Assembly: GCA_015060165.1 (NCBI GenBank)
Contig: SUZC01000010.1
Span: 1 to 64,000, forward strand
Source: Rikenellaceae bacterium
GTDB lineage: Bacteria > Bacteroidota > Bacteroidia > Bacteroidales > Rikenellaceae
Reading direction: 5' to 3'
DNA: 64,000 nt
Shown piece after piece: positions 7,923 to 17,200 of this stretch. How positions within the stretch are numbered: position 1 is the first letter of the stretch; each line of letters begins with the position of its first letter. A program made the position numbers and the translations under genes. Below the pieces are notes generated by a model that did not search any database, was not told the origin of the DNA, and saw only the letters and a list, made by a program, of their open reading frames with translations.

Positions 7923-8519
7923 TTAAAACAGCTCCAATTGCCCTTTGTCGTGGTTGAACGATAGTCGATGGTAGGGCGAGAGTCCATATTGGCGAATAGC
8001 CAGGCGGTGTTCTTTTGTGGGATAGCCTTTGTTGCGGTCCCAGCCATAATGTGGGAACTCCTCGTGCAGGCGCATCATATACTCATCACGATGTGTCTTT
8101 GCCAATACCGATGCTGCCGCGATGTTGGCATACTTTCCGTCGCCCTTGACTATACACTGAAAGGGTAATCCTGAACGAGAGGCAAATCTGTTGCCGTCAA
8201 TTGCCAGAAATTCTGCCGCAACTTTCAGATTCTCAACCGCTACATTCATCCCTTCAATCGATGCTTTCAGAATGTTTATCTCGTCGATACGCTCGGCTGT
8301 AATCTCAGCAACGGCCCATGCAATGGCTTCGCTTTCGATTATAGGACGCAACATATTGCGTTGGCGCTCAGTCATCTGCTTCGAATCGTTAAGTAGAGGG
8401 TGATAGAAGTCGGGAGGTAAAATCACTGCTGCAGCGAATACACTACCCGCCAAGCAACCGCGTCCTGCCTCGTCGCATCCTGCCTCCAAAAGTGAGGTTT
8501 GAAAAGAATTTTCAAGCAT
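7923..8519 (-). CDS. rnhB: ribonuclease HII
   Basis: A 198-aa RNase HII that nicks RNA-DNA hybrids, removing ribonucleotides from DNA. The N-terminal catalytic motif AGCDEAGRGCLAG holds D16 and E17. The middle contains the DSKQMTERQR substrate-handling segment and the end LSPYHRLSFN. Length is typical. It is transcribed alone and converges on the VOC gene through a strong bidirectional hairpin. Confidence 0.95.
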   Translation of the reverse strand: MLENSFQTSLLEAGCDEAGRGCLAGSVFAAAVILPPDFYHPLLNDSKQMTERQRNMLRPIIESEAIAWAVAEITAERIDEINILKASIEGMNVAVENLKVAAEFLAIDGNRFASRSGLPFQCIVKGDGKYANIAAASVLAKTHRDEYMMRLHEEFPHYGWDRNKGYPTKEHRLAIRQYGLSPYHRLSFNHDKGQLELF

Positions 8520-8541
8520 AGTCCAACAAAGTTACGAATAT

Positions 8542-8574
8542 TTTGGTGACTTGCACGCTTTTTTCGTAAATTTG
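8542..8574 (+). promoter_or_regulatory. promoter of the membrane protein gene
   Basis: TTTG (8542-8545), 21 nt, TAAATTTG (8567-8574). The predicted start near 8581 supports the downstream ATG at 8667 rather than earlier in-frame codons. Confidence 0.55.
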
Positions 8575-8666
8575 TGACGGTTGACTAATGCCCAAATCGT
8601 TTGGACGGTTGTCGCCGATGTTTGTGTTGCCTACCAGCGTTGTGGGCGATAAAAATAGGAATTAAG

Positions 8667-9656
8667 ATGGCAAAACGAGTATCTCAACACCGCATATTTG
8701 ACCTTACGGTAACGCTCATCGTTATCGCTATACTCTGCACCCTGCGTTCGGCACTGCTGCCTGTAGGCGATGAGGCGATTCCCAATGTCTCGACTCCTAT
8801 CGGTCATTTGTTGCAGACTGTGCAGCAACAAGTCCCATTTTTAGCGGCCATTATTTGGGCATTGTCGATTATTGTGGCAGGCTTGAACGCTGGTAGATAT
8901 GGTGTGCGCTTATCGTTATACCCAGCATATACACTTATGGGAATCACTCTGTTTGGAGTGGTAGCGACAGCTGTTATGACCAGTAGTGACTATCTGCTTT
9001 CGGCAGCATCAATGGCTGTTATGTTGTTGGCAACCAAATATATGCAGCGGTGTATTATGCGTAGTGGCTCATATTCCGATTTATCGTTATCGATGCTCTA
9101 TTTCGGACTATTACCCCTTATTTATGCTCCAGCGGCACTCCTCTATGTGGCTATGCCGTTGCTTGTGTTGGTTGCGCGAGCATCGTGGCGTGACGAGTTA
9201 GTGACGTTGGGTAGCTTGTTCTTCCCGCCTGCGGCACTCTGTTATTGGAGCTGGTGTGCAGGTAAGGGTTTTACCGAGCCGGCTATTGAGATTTACAACT
9301 CGATGCTCACTGCAAGTGAATTCAGTTTCTTTGGTACGATAAATCCTGCGAGTGTGTTGTTGCTAGGCGTGTTGCTTGTGATGGCTATGTGTGCCGTGAC
9401 GTTGATAATTTCCGATAAATATTCGTTGAAAGTCAAGGCTCGTGTGGCGATGCGATTCAATGCGTTGATGTTGTTGCTACTTGTAGGAATGTTCCTATTG
9501 CCGAGCTGTACTGCCACTCAGTTTGCCCTGCTTGCGGTTCCAGCATCTATGATGTTGCCCCTCATCTTTGTGCGTATGGGCGTGGGATTCACCGAGACAT
9601 TGTATAGGTTGCTGCTCCTTGCCGCTGCGCTTAATTGCGTAGTGATGTGCTTGTAA
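8667..9656 (+). CDS. polytopic membrane protein of unknown function
   Basis: I do not recognise a named family with certainty. The 329-aa chain has about nine to ten hydrophobic helices after a basic start (MAKRVSQHRIFD). It resembles Bacteroidota integral membrane proteins often annotated only as hypothetical. No charged catalytic motif is visible. The open frame extends upstream to 8601, but the ATG at 8667 is preferred because the promoter at 8542-8574 leaves a plausible leader and the upstream residues (Cys-rich) look non-coding. Confidence 0.7.
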   Translation: MAKRVSQHRIFDLTVTLIVIAILCTLRSALLPVGDEAIPNVSTPIGHLLQTVQQQVPFLAAIIWALSIIVAGLNAGRYGVRLSLYPAYTLMGITLFGVVATAVMTSSDYLLSAASMAVMLLATKYMQRCIMRSGSYSDLSLSMLYFGLLPLIYAPAALLYVAMPLLVLVARASWRDELVTLGSLFFPPAALCYWSWCAGKGFTEPAIEIYNSMLTASEFSFFGTINPASVLLLGVLLVMAMCAVTLIISDKYSLKVKARVAMRFNALMLLLLVGMFLLPSCTATQFALLAVPASMMLPLIFVRMGVGFTETLYRLLLLAAALNCVVMCL

Positions 9657-9738
9657 TGGTGTATACAGGTAGATAGAAAAGTGAATTTTTATTTGTTTGA
9701 GCGTCGCTTGTACCTCTATAAGAAATTTCATATTTTGC

Positions 9739-9770
9739 TTGATGGATTAAGAAATAATTCGTTATATTTG
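9739..9770 (+). promoter_or_regulatory. promoter of the beta-propeller lipoprotein gene
   Basis: TTG (9739-9741), 21 nt, TATATTTG (9763-9770). The predicted start is near 9777, which rules out the in-frame ATG at 9772. Confidence 0.6.
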
Positions 9771-9801
9771 TATGACGACCAAACAATCAAATATGTCTGT
9801 T

Positions 9802-11028
9802 ATGAAAAGCATTTCTTTATTGTCAGTATTGGCTGTTGCTGCAATGTTTGTAGCCTGTTCGGAGGATACTGTGGTGAAGACCGAATCGTTTAATTATTTT
9901 AATGCCAAGGTGAGATTGGTTGCTGATAAACCTCTCGAAAGGCTGGAAGTAAAACGTAGGGTACCAAACACCGAAAATTTCAATGCTCAGAATCTCTACG
10001 TTTTCGATTCGATGATTTTTATTTATTCTGTATCTGCACCCGAATCTTGGTGGTTTACAGTTCTGGATATTGAGAGTGGCGAGGAGATTGGCAAGATTGG
10101 TCGTAAAGGTCGTGGACCAAACGAATTTAATTATGTATATGGTACTTTTATACCCGTCAAGCAGAATGGTGATATAAAGAGTCTTATGCAGGTTAGAACA
10201 TCAGAAGGCAAGCTGGCTAATCTACTCTGCAATGTGACAAAATCGCTTCAAAGTGGGCAGGGGGTATATGAGCGAGAGATTGATATGCCGAGTTCTCCGC
10301 TACTGTGGATTGATTCGAATCGTATGATAGGTGAGATTCCGCCCAAGACAGAGCGTGAGAATATCCCCGAGGAGTATAAGTCTATGTTTAGCGGAATTGC
10401 GCGCAATCAGGTTTTAAGAATTATGCCACAATGCTTTATTTACTCGTTGAGTGAGCAGCGTATAACAAAGACGTATGACCAAATATACACTCAGCCAGCC
10501 TACTTACTACCATTTGATGGTTATGGTAAGCCAATATCTTCAACCGATCAATTTGCATATATGACAAATAAAGCTGTAAACTCCTCGCGCGGAAAGCTCG
10601 TTTTGGCTGGAAGTCTTATTCCACAGATAAATATACTCGATTTGAAGAGTGGAAAGATGGAGGCTGTAAGGGTTGAGGGTCTGCCACTTGCATCTAATAG
10701 CGAGAGTGTATCATTCTATAACGATGTGCAGTGTGACGATAAGTATATCTATGCGCTATATCAGGGCCCACAGATTTCCAGATTCTATCGTTCATACCTC
10801 GAATCATTGCCCGAAAAGTCCTATCCGTATCCGGAACTGAGCGATGCCGAGTGGAAAGAGAAGTGTGGACCTAATTGTCAATTGCATATTTTTGATTGGA
10901 GCGGGAATCTCGTAGCCAGATATGAACTTGAAGGCGCAGCCAACAATCTTTATCTAACCAATGGTCGAATATTTACCCACAGGCGTTATTCGGGTGCAAT
11001 GCTTGAGTATGATTTGAAAATGGAATAA
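9802..11028 (+). CDS. 6-bladed beta-propeller (TolB-like/BF3164-type) lipoprotein
   Basis: A 408-aa exported lipoprotein. The signal peptide ends in the lipobox MFVAC. The mature part resembles the Bacteroidota 6-bladed beta-propeller family, with the hallmark ETGxxGRKGRGPNEF-type segment represented by EIGKIGRKGRGPNEF, and repeated blade-like strands to the C-terminus. Function is unknown; such proteins are thought to be surface or periplasmic binding proteins. The start at 9802 (or 9793) is chosen because the promoter places transcription start near 9777. Two further relatives lie at 46.5 and 60.3 kb, and a decayed copy of its 5' end follows directly. Confidence 0.82.
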   Translation: MKSISLLSVLAVAAMFVACSEDTVVKTESFNYFNAKVRLVADKPLERLEVKRRVPNTENFNAQNLYVFDSMIFIYSVSAPESWWFTVLDIESGEEIGKIGRKGRGPNEFNYVYGTFIPVKQNGDIKSLMQVRTSEGKLANLLCNVTKSLQSGQGVYEREIDMPSSPLLWIDSNRMIGEIPPKTERENIPEEYKSMFSGIARNQVLRIMPQCFIYSLSEQRITKTYDQIYTQPAYLLPFDGYGKPISSTDQFAYMTNKAVNSSRGKLVLAGSLIPQINILDLKSGKMEAVRVEGLPLASNSESVSFYNDVQCDDKYIYALYQGPQISRFYRSYLESLPEKSYPYPELSDAEWKEKCGPNCQLHIFDWSGNLVARYELEGAANNLYLTNGRIFTHRRYSGAMLEYDLKME

Positions 11029-11031
11029 AAT

Positions 11032-11138
11032 GTGAAAACTATCCCTTTATTGTCAGCATTGGCAGTTGCTGCAATGTCGATAAGTTGAATACGCAGAGTG
11101 ATGATAATCCGGTGCTGGTGAAATTTAGGTTAAAGTAG
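11032..11138 (+). pseudogene. decayed 5' fragment of a beta-propeller lipoprotein gene
   Basis: Starting at GTG 11032 the frame reads VKTIPLLSALAVAAMSIS and stops. This matches the signal peptide of the preceding gene (MKSISLLSVLAVAAMFVAC) at both protein and DNA level. Where the lipobox Cys should be, a one-base shift gives TGA; in the shifted frame the reading continues NTQSDDNPVLVKFRLK and ends at 11138. It is a tandem-duplication remnant with no propeller domain. Confidence 0.75.
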
Positions 11139-11189
11139 GGTAGATTATAGCGTATCGGTCTATTATAGAGCAATTTTTGACGGCAAGAT

Positions 11190-11220
11190 TTTGTTTTTCG
11201 AAATTTTAGCCATATCTTTG
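11190..11220 (+). promoter_or_regulatory. promoter of rplS
   Basis: TTTG (11190-11193), exactly 19 nt, TATCTTTG (11213-11220): a full match to the Bacteroidota consensus. It gives a leader of about 147 nt. Confidence 0.85.
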
Positions 11221-11226
11221 CACTCC

Positions 11227-11373
11227 CGTATCAACCTCTTATATAGGGTGTAAGGTTAAAAGGTAGTCGGTAGCCGTGAGGCGGTGACTATCGGGATTAC
11301 AAGCCAATGGGCTGTATGGTAAATCTTGCGCAGCGATAATGTTGAACGATTAATTTTAATATTTGTTGCAACA
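11227..11373 (+). promoter_or_regulatory. structured 5' leader of rplS, candidate L19 autoregulatory leader
   Basis: The leader holds three small hairpins: AACCT/AGGTT (11233-11257), GGTAGTC/GACTATC with an inner stem (11262-11292) and ACA-AGCC/GGCT-GT (11299-11315). Ribosomal-protein leaders bound by L19 are known in Flavobacteriia; whether this is the same class is inference. Confidence 0.5.
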
Positions 11374-11742
11374 ATGAACAAAGATGCTATCATTAAGCTC
11401 GTGAACGAGCAGATGTGGACAAAGAGCGAGGCTGAGGTTCCTCAGTTCGCTGCTGGTGATACAATCACCGTAACTTATCGTATTATCGAGGGTAACAAGG
11501 AGCGTTTGCAGAGCTTCCGTGGTGTAGTTATCCAGATTAAGGGTACAGGTAAGACTAAGATGTTTACAATCCGTAAGATCTCTAACGGTGTAGGCGTTGA
11601 GCGTATCTTCCCTCTTTACTCACCCCACATCGACAAGATCGAGGTTAACAAGTATGGTGTTGTACGTCGTGCACGTATCTACTACTTGCGCAACCTTACA
11701 GGTAAGAAGGCTCGTATCAAGGAGCGTCGCATTACAAAGTAG
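11374..11742 (+). CDS. rplS: 50S ribosomal protein L19
   Basis: A 122-aa L19, located at the 30S-50S interface. The family core is clear: [11 protein letters not shown], then [15 protein letters not shown], the TFTIRK-like [14 protein letters not shown] and the C-terminal [18 protein letters not shown]. The ATG at 11374 (MNKDAIIK) is chosen over an upstream in-frame codon at 11326 because it matches the family start. Preceded by a long structured leader and followed by a strong terminator, so it is monocistronic. Confidence 0.97.
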   Translation: MNKDAIIKLVNEQMWTKSEAEVPQFAAGDTITVTYRIIEGNKERLQSFRGVVIQIKGTGKTKMFTIRKISNGVGVERIFPLYSPHIDKIEVNKYGVVRRARIYYLRNLTGKKARIKERRITK

Positions 11743-11769
11743 TACGCGTTACTACTGCGTTCAAGAGCA

Positions 11770-11803
11770 GGGCTGTCCCAGAAGGGGCGGCCCATTTTTT
11801 TGT
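11770..11803 (+). terminator. rplS terminator
   Basis: GGGCTGTCCC pairs with GGGGCGGCCC across an AGAA loop, followed by a T7 run. Confidence 0.9.
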
Positions 11804-11840
11804 GTTGCGGCGGGCATACTGGGTCTAACCCGTATGAGAT

Positions 11841-11871
11841 TTTGCAAGAATCCTATTTTTGAGTATATTTG
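11841..11871 (+). promoter_or_regulatory. promoter of lspA
   Basis: TTTG (11841-11844), 19 nt, TATATTTG (11864-11871), about 50 nt before the start codon. Confidence 0.85.
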
Positions 11872-11921
11872 CAAATGAATGCCCCACTAAGGTGGTAGTT
11901 CTCAGTTATAACTAAACATTG

Positions 11922-12542
11922 ATGACTATGAAACTTAAAAATACCGCTGTGTTGATCTTTGTGCTGATTCTTTTGGACCAGATTTTAAAGATATGGATCA
12001 AGACACACCTTCGCATCGATGAGGCTATCGAGATTTTTCCTTGGTTCCAGTTGCGCTTTATTGAGAATAATGGCGCAGCCTTTGGAATGCAGATCTCGTC
12101 GGATGGTGGATTCGATTGGGGTAAATTGTTGCTTACGCTGTTCCGCGTGGTGATGATCGGTCTTTTGGGTTACTACATCTGCCATTTGACTCGCCGAGCC
12201 AAGGCAGTGCCCAAAGGAGTATTGATTGGTCTTGCAATGGTTTTGGCAGGCGCGGCAGGTAACCTTATCGACTCTCTTTTCTATGGTGCAATTTTTACAG
12301 CCTCGACCCCTCTTACAGTGGCTACATTTGGTGAGGGCTATAGCTCACTGCTGATGGGAAAGGTTGTGGATATGTTCTACTTTCCTCTGTTCCAGTGGAA
12401 TAATGTGCCGAGTTGGTTGTCGTTCCTGGTCGATTACAATAACTACTTCTTTGGTGCGATTTTCAATCTCGCAGATGCCTATATATCGTGTGCGGTTGTC
12501 TATCTGCTGATTTTCCACTACCGATTCTTCCAGGAGGAGTAG
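11922..12542 (+). CDS. lspA: lipoprotein signal peptidase (signal peptidase II)
   Basis: A 206-aa inner-membrane aspartic protease that cleaves prolipoprotein signal peptides, as needed for the lipoproteins encoded in this window. Four membrane helices are visible. LDQILK near the start, ENNGAAFG, the first catalytic Asp in AGAAGNLIDSLFYG and the second in FNLADAYIS are all present. A loop at about 125-150 is longer than in E. coli LspA, as is usual in Bacteroidota. In many relatives lspA follows ileS and the dksA-like gene; here it is on the opposite strand about 1.2 kb away. Confidence 0.95.
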   Translation: MTMKLKNTAVLIFVLILLDQILKIWIKTHLRIDEAIEIFPWFQLRFIENNGAAFGMQISSDGGFDWGKLLLTLFRVVMIGLLGYYICHLTRRAKAVPKGVLIGLAMVLAGAAGNLIDSLFYGAIFTASTPLTVATFGEGYSSLLMGKVVDMFYFPLFQWNNVPSWLSFLVDYNNYFFGAIFNLADAYISCAVVYLLIFHYRFFQEE

Positions 12543-12597
12543 CGAAGAATTACACGGCAGTAAATTGGTGCAGAGCTAAAAAAATATGTCAAAGATA

Positions 12598-12626
12598 TTG
12601 CCGATAGAAAAAAAGTGCTATCTTTG
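12598..12626 (+). promoter_or_regulatory. promoter of tRNA-Leu(CAG)
   Basis: TTG (12598-12600), 18 nt, TATCTTTG (12619-12626), 14 nt before the tRNA. Confidence 0.7.
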
Positions 12627-12640
12627 CAAATCGAAACGAT

Positions 12641-12721
12641 GCCCAGGTGGTGAAATGGTAGACACGCTCGTTTCAGGTGCGAGTGCTTCACGGCATGTAG
12701 GTTCGAGTCCTATCCTGGGCA
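12641..12721 (+). tRNA. tRNA-Leu, anticodon CAG
   Basis: Acceptor stem GCCCAGG/CCTGGGC, D arm, anticodon stem CTCGT/GCGAG with loop TTCAGGT (CAG), a long variable arm typical of class II tRNA-Leu, T loop TTCGAGT and discriminator A. CCA is not encoded. A short terminator follows. Confidence 0.95.
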
Positions 12722-12722
12722 C

Positions 12723-12754
12723 AAAAAAGAGAGGAACATTCCTCTCTTTTTTTT
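12723..12754 (+). terminator. terminator of tRNA-Leu(CAG)
   Basis: AAAAAAGAGAGGA pairs with TCCTCTCTTTTTT around ACAT; the stem runs into a T8 tract. Confidence 0.9.
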
Positions 12755-12817
12755 GTGCCTACAGCACCCATATTGATATTCCCTCCCAACTCTCTTTTCA
12801 GGGAGAGATTATAACCC
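12753..12817 (+). repeat. stable-RNA-associated palindrome module, copy R2
   Basis: TTTTTGTGCC, then GCACC-CATATTGA-TA, then CCCTCCCAAC and a hairpin of CTCTC/GAGAG type. It has the same order of parts as copy R3 at 51.99 kb but with changed, still paired, stem bases. Confidence 0.65.
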
Positions 12818-12983
12818 TTTTATCGAATTACATTGCTTGATGTTGTTGCGCTGATATTTTGTCCATAGGTTCTCTTTTCCTTACCATAATGTAATATCTT
12901 CTGCGATTGAATAAAATTAGGTATTTATACTAATTAGAAAATTGTTGTGGAGTTATACTTTTGTAAAAAAGCAAACATAGATT

Positions 12984-13529
12984 ATGAAACAGCAAAGAGT
13001 GGTAGATGGATTTCACGAGCCGATGGCTCACCAAACAGGATATGATGAATTCTTCGGACAGATGTTAGAGATATGCAATAACCGCCCTATCGACCAACAG
13101 CTCGGTGAGGCGTTGAAAGCATATGTCGGGGATTGGCTTAGCGAGAACTCTCTGACTGAGTTCGATAACTATTCCGACAGTGCGTATAGCCGTACCTATC
13201 TTGGTCGTTCTGCATCGGGCTGGGAGGCGATTGTGATGGGGTGGAAGCGTGGTAACACAACGAGTGTTCATTCTCATCCGCAATTTGCTGGCTACAACTT
13301 CGCCGATGGCGAGTTTCGTGTGGAGATTTTTGAGCCCGTGGGCGAGAGTCGTGCACGATTGGTTGAGACGTTGGAGGTAAAAGCGCCGTTATCGCTTTTT
13401 TCGGTCGGCAAGCCAGGACAATTCGATAACCATATTCATCGTATAACTTGTCTGAGTGAGGTGGGGCATAGTCTGCATATCTACTCTGACGATGCTTTGC
13501 AGGGGCTTACTTATGCCGTTGAGGAGTAG
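12984..13529 (+). CDS. cupin protein, possibly cysteine-dioxygenase-like
   Basis: A 181-aa single-domain cupin. The metal-binding segment reads GWKRGNTTSVHSHPQFAGYNFADGEFRVEIFEP, with the HSH pair near residue 93 and the glycine-bounded strand of cupin motif 1; a second motif with His (DNHIHRITC) lies near 148-156. W-x-x-G...HxH followed by a late His is the pattern of type I cysteine dioxygenases, but sequence similarity is only modest. A -7 box TACTTTTG lies at 12956-12963. It is monocistronic, ending in a strong hairpin. Confidence 0.55.
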   Translation: MKQQRVVDGFHEPMAHQTGYDEFFGQMLEICNNRPIDQQLGEALKAYVGDWLSENSLTEFDNYSDSAYSRTYLGRSASGWEAIVMGWKRGNTTSVHSHPQFAGYNFADGEFRVEIFEPVGESRARLVETLEVKAPLSLFSVGKPGQFDNHIHRITCLSEVGHSLHIYSDDALQGLTYAVEE

Positions 13530-13573
13530 CGGTGGGGGTATAAAGCAAGATAATCTAATAATATATATAAAAC

Positions 13574-13607
13574 AGCGGTCTGTCAACTTGAAGTTCGACA
13601 GACCGCT
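13574..13607 (+). terminator. hairpin after the cupin gene
   Basis: AGCGGTCTGTC pairs with GACAGACCGCT, extended by AACTT/AAGTT, giving a nearly perfect 16-bp stem. The T tract is poor, so it may stabilise the 3' end as well as terminate. Confidence 0.7.
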
Positions 13608-13691
13608 ATGATTATAAGGTCCAATTATAACTTGCTAGGTCAATCTCCGGTTCTCTGAAATTGACCGACTCTTTTTATAATGAGCTGTTTA

Positions 13692-13809
13692 GCCCCTCGT
13701 TTTTTGCCTCTCTTTATTCGTGGCTCATTTCTTTCGCGGCCCCTCGTTTTTGCCTCTCGTTATTTGCCGTTCTCTATTTGCGGCCCCTTTCTATTTGCGG
13801 CTCTCTTTG
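13692..13809 (-). repeat. degenerate tandem repeats over the end of the dksA-like gene
   Basis: On the minus strand units of about 14-17 nt recur: GCCGCAAATAGAAAGGG, GCCGCAAATAGAGAACG, GCAAATAACGAGAG, GCAAAAACGAGGG, GCCGCGAAAGAAATGA, GCCACGAATAAAGAGAG, GCAAAAAACGAGGG. The first unit includes the last codons and stop of the gene. Confidence 0.65.
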
Positions 13810-14171
13810 GCCTCGATGCACTCAGTGGCGTGAGGAACGCGCATCAAACGCTCCTTGGGGATCAACTTGCCCGTAGTCTTACAAATACCGTAAGTCTTGT
13901 TCTCTACTCTTACGAGTGCCATTTCAAGGTTACGGATGAATTTCATCTGGTGCGCAGCTAAACGGCCAGTCTCCTCCTTCGATAGGGTTGCAGCACCCTC
14001 TTCGAGCACCTTAAATGTAGGCGATGTATCCTGAGTGTCGTTATCACCCGAGTGGGTGATGTTTGAACGCAACAACTCATAATCAGCTTTCGCCTGCTCG
14101 AGTTTCTTCAAGATAATCTTCTTGAATTCCGCCAAATCGGCATCTCCGTATCTTAAACTCTGCTCTGCCAT
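13791..14171 (-). CDS. DksA/TraR-family regulator with incomplete zinc finger
   Basis: A 126-aa TraR/DksA-type protein, a family that binds the RNA polymerase secondary channel. An N-terminal coiled coil (about 10-85) precedes the zinc-finger region YGICKTTGKLIPKERLMRV. Canonical members have C-x2-C...C-x2-C; here only the first Cys of each pair remains (YGICKTT and ATECIEA), so a normal zinc site is unlikely. It follows ileS by 121 nt, the arrangement seen widely in Bacteroidota (ileS, dksA-like, lspA). Its last codons lie in a tandem-repeat tract. Confidence 0.88.
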   Translation of the reverse strand: MAEQSLRYGDADLAEFKKIILKKLEQAKADYELLRSNITHSGDNDTQDTSPTFKVLEEGAATLSKEETGRLAAHQMKFIRNLEMALVRVENKTYGICKTTGKLIPKERLMRVPHATECIEAKESRK

Positions 14172-14292
14172 AGTCGTAAATGTTTTAGGTTAGCAAGGCG
14201 TATGGGAACTATTCCTACGCCTTGTTTATGTAAAGATAAGTTAAATTTTGCTAATAAACAAATCTTTACCCTAAAAACATACGTGGCATAGA

Positions 14293-17200
14293 CTATATGC
14301 GAGTGACTGCAATCTTCAAGTTCTCTTCGTCAACCTCCGAATCAACCACCACAGCACCTTGGGGCTCTGCCACGGCCTTTACCTCGACGGCCAGAGTCTG
14401 CGATGCGATGTAGTCGGCAAAATACTCGATAGCGCCAGCTACAAGCTCCTTCTGCTCAATCTCTACTCGAATCTTGTCGGTCACCTCGAATCCCGAATCC
14501 TTGCGGATGTTTTGAATTCGATTAATCAACTCGCGTGCCACACCCTCACGGCGCAGCTCTTCAGTTACGGTGATATCGAGAGCAACGGTGAGTTTACCCT
14601 CCGATGCAACCAACCAACCCGGCATATCCTCCGACGTGATTTCAAAATCGGCAGGAGTTACTGTAATAGTCTCACCGGCAATCTCAAGTGTAGTCTCTGC
14701 GGCAGACTCGATGGCTGCGATCTGCTCTTGCGAGAATGTTGCTGCCATGGCTGCCATCTGCTTTGCTAATTTAGCATAACGCTGGCAGAAGTTCTTGAAG
14801 TTGAGCTTAATACGTTTTGTGATAATACCTGTGGTGTCGTTCAAAAGCTCTATATCCTTGATGTTTACCTCACCCATAATCAAGCCCTTCACAGCCTCGA
14901 TGTGACGTGCCATATCGGGGTCGAGTACGGGGATAAGGATCTTTGTAAGAGGCTGGCGAACCTTGATATTTACCTTACGACGCAAAGCGAGTACCATCGA
15001 TGAAACACGCTGTGCAATATCCATTGTCTGCTCCAAATCGCTGTTGATGAGCTCCTGGTTGGCAACAGGGAACTGTGCGATGTGTACTGACTCCTCTGTG
15101 TGGCGACCACTCATAGCATTCAAATCTGTGAAGATGCGGTCTGCGATGAATGGTGCAAACGGAGCAGCCAACTTCGCAACGGTCTCCAAGCAGGTGTATA
15201 GAGTCTGATAAGCAGCCAACTTATCGTCGCTCATACCGCCACCCCAGAAACGCTTACGGTTCAAACGAACATACCAGTTTGAGAGATTCTCGCCAACAAA
15301 CTCCTGAATAGCTCGTGCTGCAGGAGTGGGGTCGTAGTCGTTCAGATATGTGGTTACATCTTTAACCAATGTGTTCAACAGTGAAATAATCCAGCGGTCG
15401 ATCTCGGGACGCTGCTCAACGGGGATCTCAGTCTCCTTGCCTGTAAAACCATCAACATTGGCATACAATGCGAAGAATGAGTAAGTGTTGTAGAGTGTTC
15501 CGAAGAACTTACGACGTACCTCGTCAACACCCTCCTTGTCGAACTTCAAATTATCCCAAGGCTGAGAGTTTGAAATCATATACCAGCGAGTAGCATCGGC
15601 ACCGTAAGTTGAGAGTACCTCAAATGGGTCAACGGCATTGCCCAAACGCTTCGACATCTTGTTGCCGTTCTTGTCCAATACCAAACCATTCGAGATGATA
15701 TTCTTGAATGCAACCGAGTCGAAGAGCATAGTTGCAATTGCGTGCAAAGTAAAGAACCAACCACGAGTCTGGTCAACACCCTCGGCGATGAAGTCTGCGG
15801 GGAATACCTCCTTGAAGTCTGCGCCTCCGTTCTCGAATGGGTAGTGAATCTGAGCGTAAGGCATCGCTCCCGAATCGAACCATACGTCGATAAGATCGCT
15901 CTCGCGCTTCATTGGCTCACCCTTCGATGAGGTCAAGATGATTGAGTCAACGTAGGGGCGGTGCAGGTCGATATTCTCGGTTGAGTAGTTCTCCTTCGAC
16001 ATATCGCCCACTTTGAAATTCTTGTATGGATTCTCGGTCATATTGCCTGCTGCGATACTCTTCTCAATCTCGGCTATAAGTTCCTCAATCGAGCCGATGC
16101 ACTTCAACTCCGTGCGATCCTCGGTAGCCCATACTGGCAACGGAGTACCCCAGAAACGAGAACGTGATAGGTTCCAGTCGTTCAGATTCTCCAGCCACTT
16201 GCCGAAACGACCCGTACCTGTTGACTCAGGTTTCCAGTGGATTGTGGTGTTAAGCTCCATCATGCGCTCCTTGAGAGCTGTTGTGCGGATAAACCACGAA
16301 TCAAGTGGGTAGTAAAGCACAGGCTTGTCGGTACGCCAGCAGTGGGGATAGTTGTGGGTGTGCTTCTCGATCTTGAAGGCTTTGTTTACGCCCTTGAGGT
16401 TGATAGCGATATATACGTCAAGCGACTCGGCAGCTTGCGCTGCGGCCTCGTCGTATCGACCGTCAACAGTAAACTGTGGGTCGTAGGCATTCTTCACCCA
16501 GCGACCCTCGTACTCCTTGTAGGCCTCGGCATCAACACACTCCTTAATAAACTGCTCGTCCAGCTCCTCCATCAAGTAGAACTTACCCTGCAAGTCAACC
16601 ATTGGGCGAGTCTCGCCGCGCTTGTTGATCATAAAGAGTGAGGGGATTCCTGCCTGTCGAGCAACGAAAGCATCGTCGGCACCAAATGTGGGAGCAATGT
16701 GAACGATACCTGTACCGTCCTCCACAGTTACATAGTCACCCGGAATTACGCGGAATGCCTTGTCGGCAGCGTTCTTCCAATTGCCATTCTCGTCCAACTC
16801 AACGGGCTTAACCCAATTGATAAGCTGCTCGTAGTGCATGCCTACCAACTCAGGGCCTTTCCAGCGACCAACCACCTCAAACGGAATGAGTTTATCGCCC
16901 GGCTTGTATGAGTCGAGAGCAAGGCCCTCGGCCTTCTTGTTGAAGTGGGTGTAGAGCAATGGCTCGGCAAGTACGGCTGTAATCTTCTCGCCAGTGTAGC
17001 CGTTGTATGTACGAACTGCTACGTAGTCAATCTTTGGACCAACGCAGAGTGCAGTATTTGATGGCAAAGTCCAAGGTGTAGTGGTCCACGCCAAGAATAC
17101 GGGAGTACCCCAACCCTCCATTTCGGCCTTAGGCTCCAAGATGCGGAACTGAGCTACCATAGTGGTGTCCTTCACGTCACGGTAACAACCCGGCTGGTTC

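Noticed and set aside
9772..9801. Earlier ATG for the beta-propeller lipoprotein
   Set aside because: It lies 2 nt after the -7 box, ahead of the predicted transcription start, and would spoil the signal peptide.
12586..12840. 84-codon plus-strand open frame
   Set aside because: It runs through tRNA-Leu(CAG), its terminator and repeat R2.
13680..13961. 93-codon plus-strand open frame
   Set aside because: It is a by-product of the low-complexity tandem repeats and antisense of the dksA-like gene.
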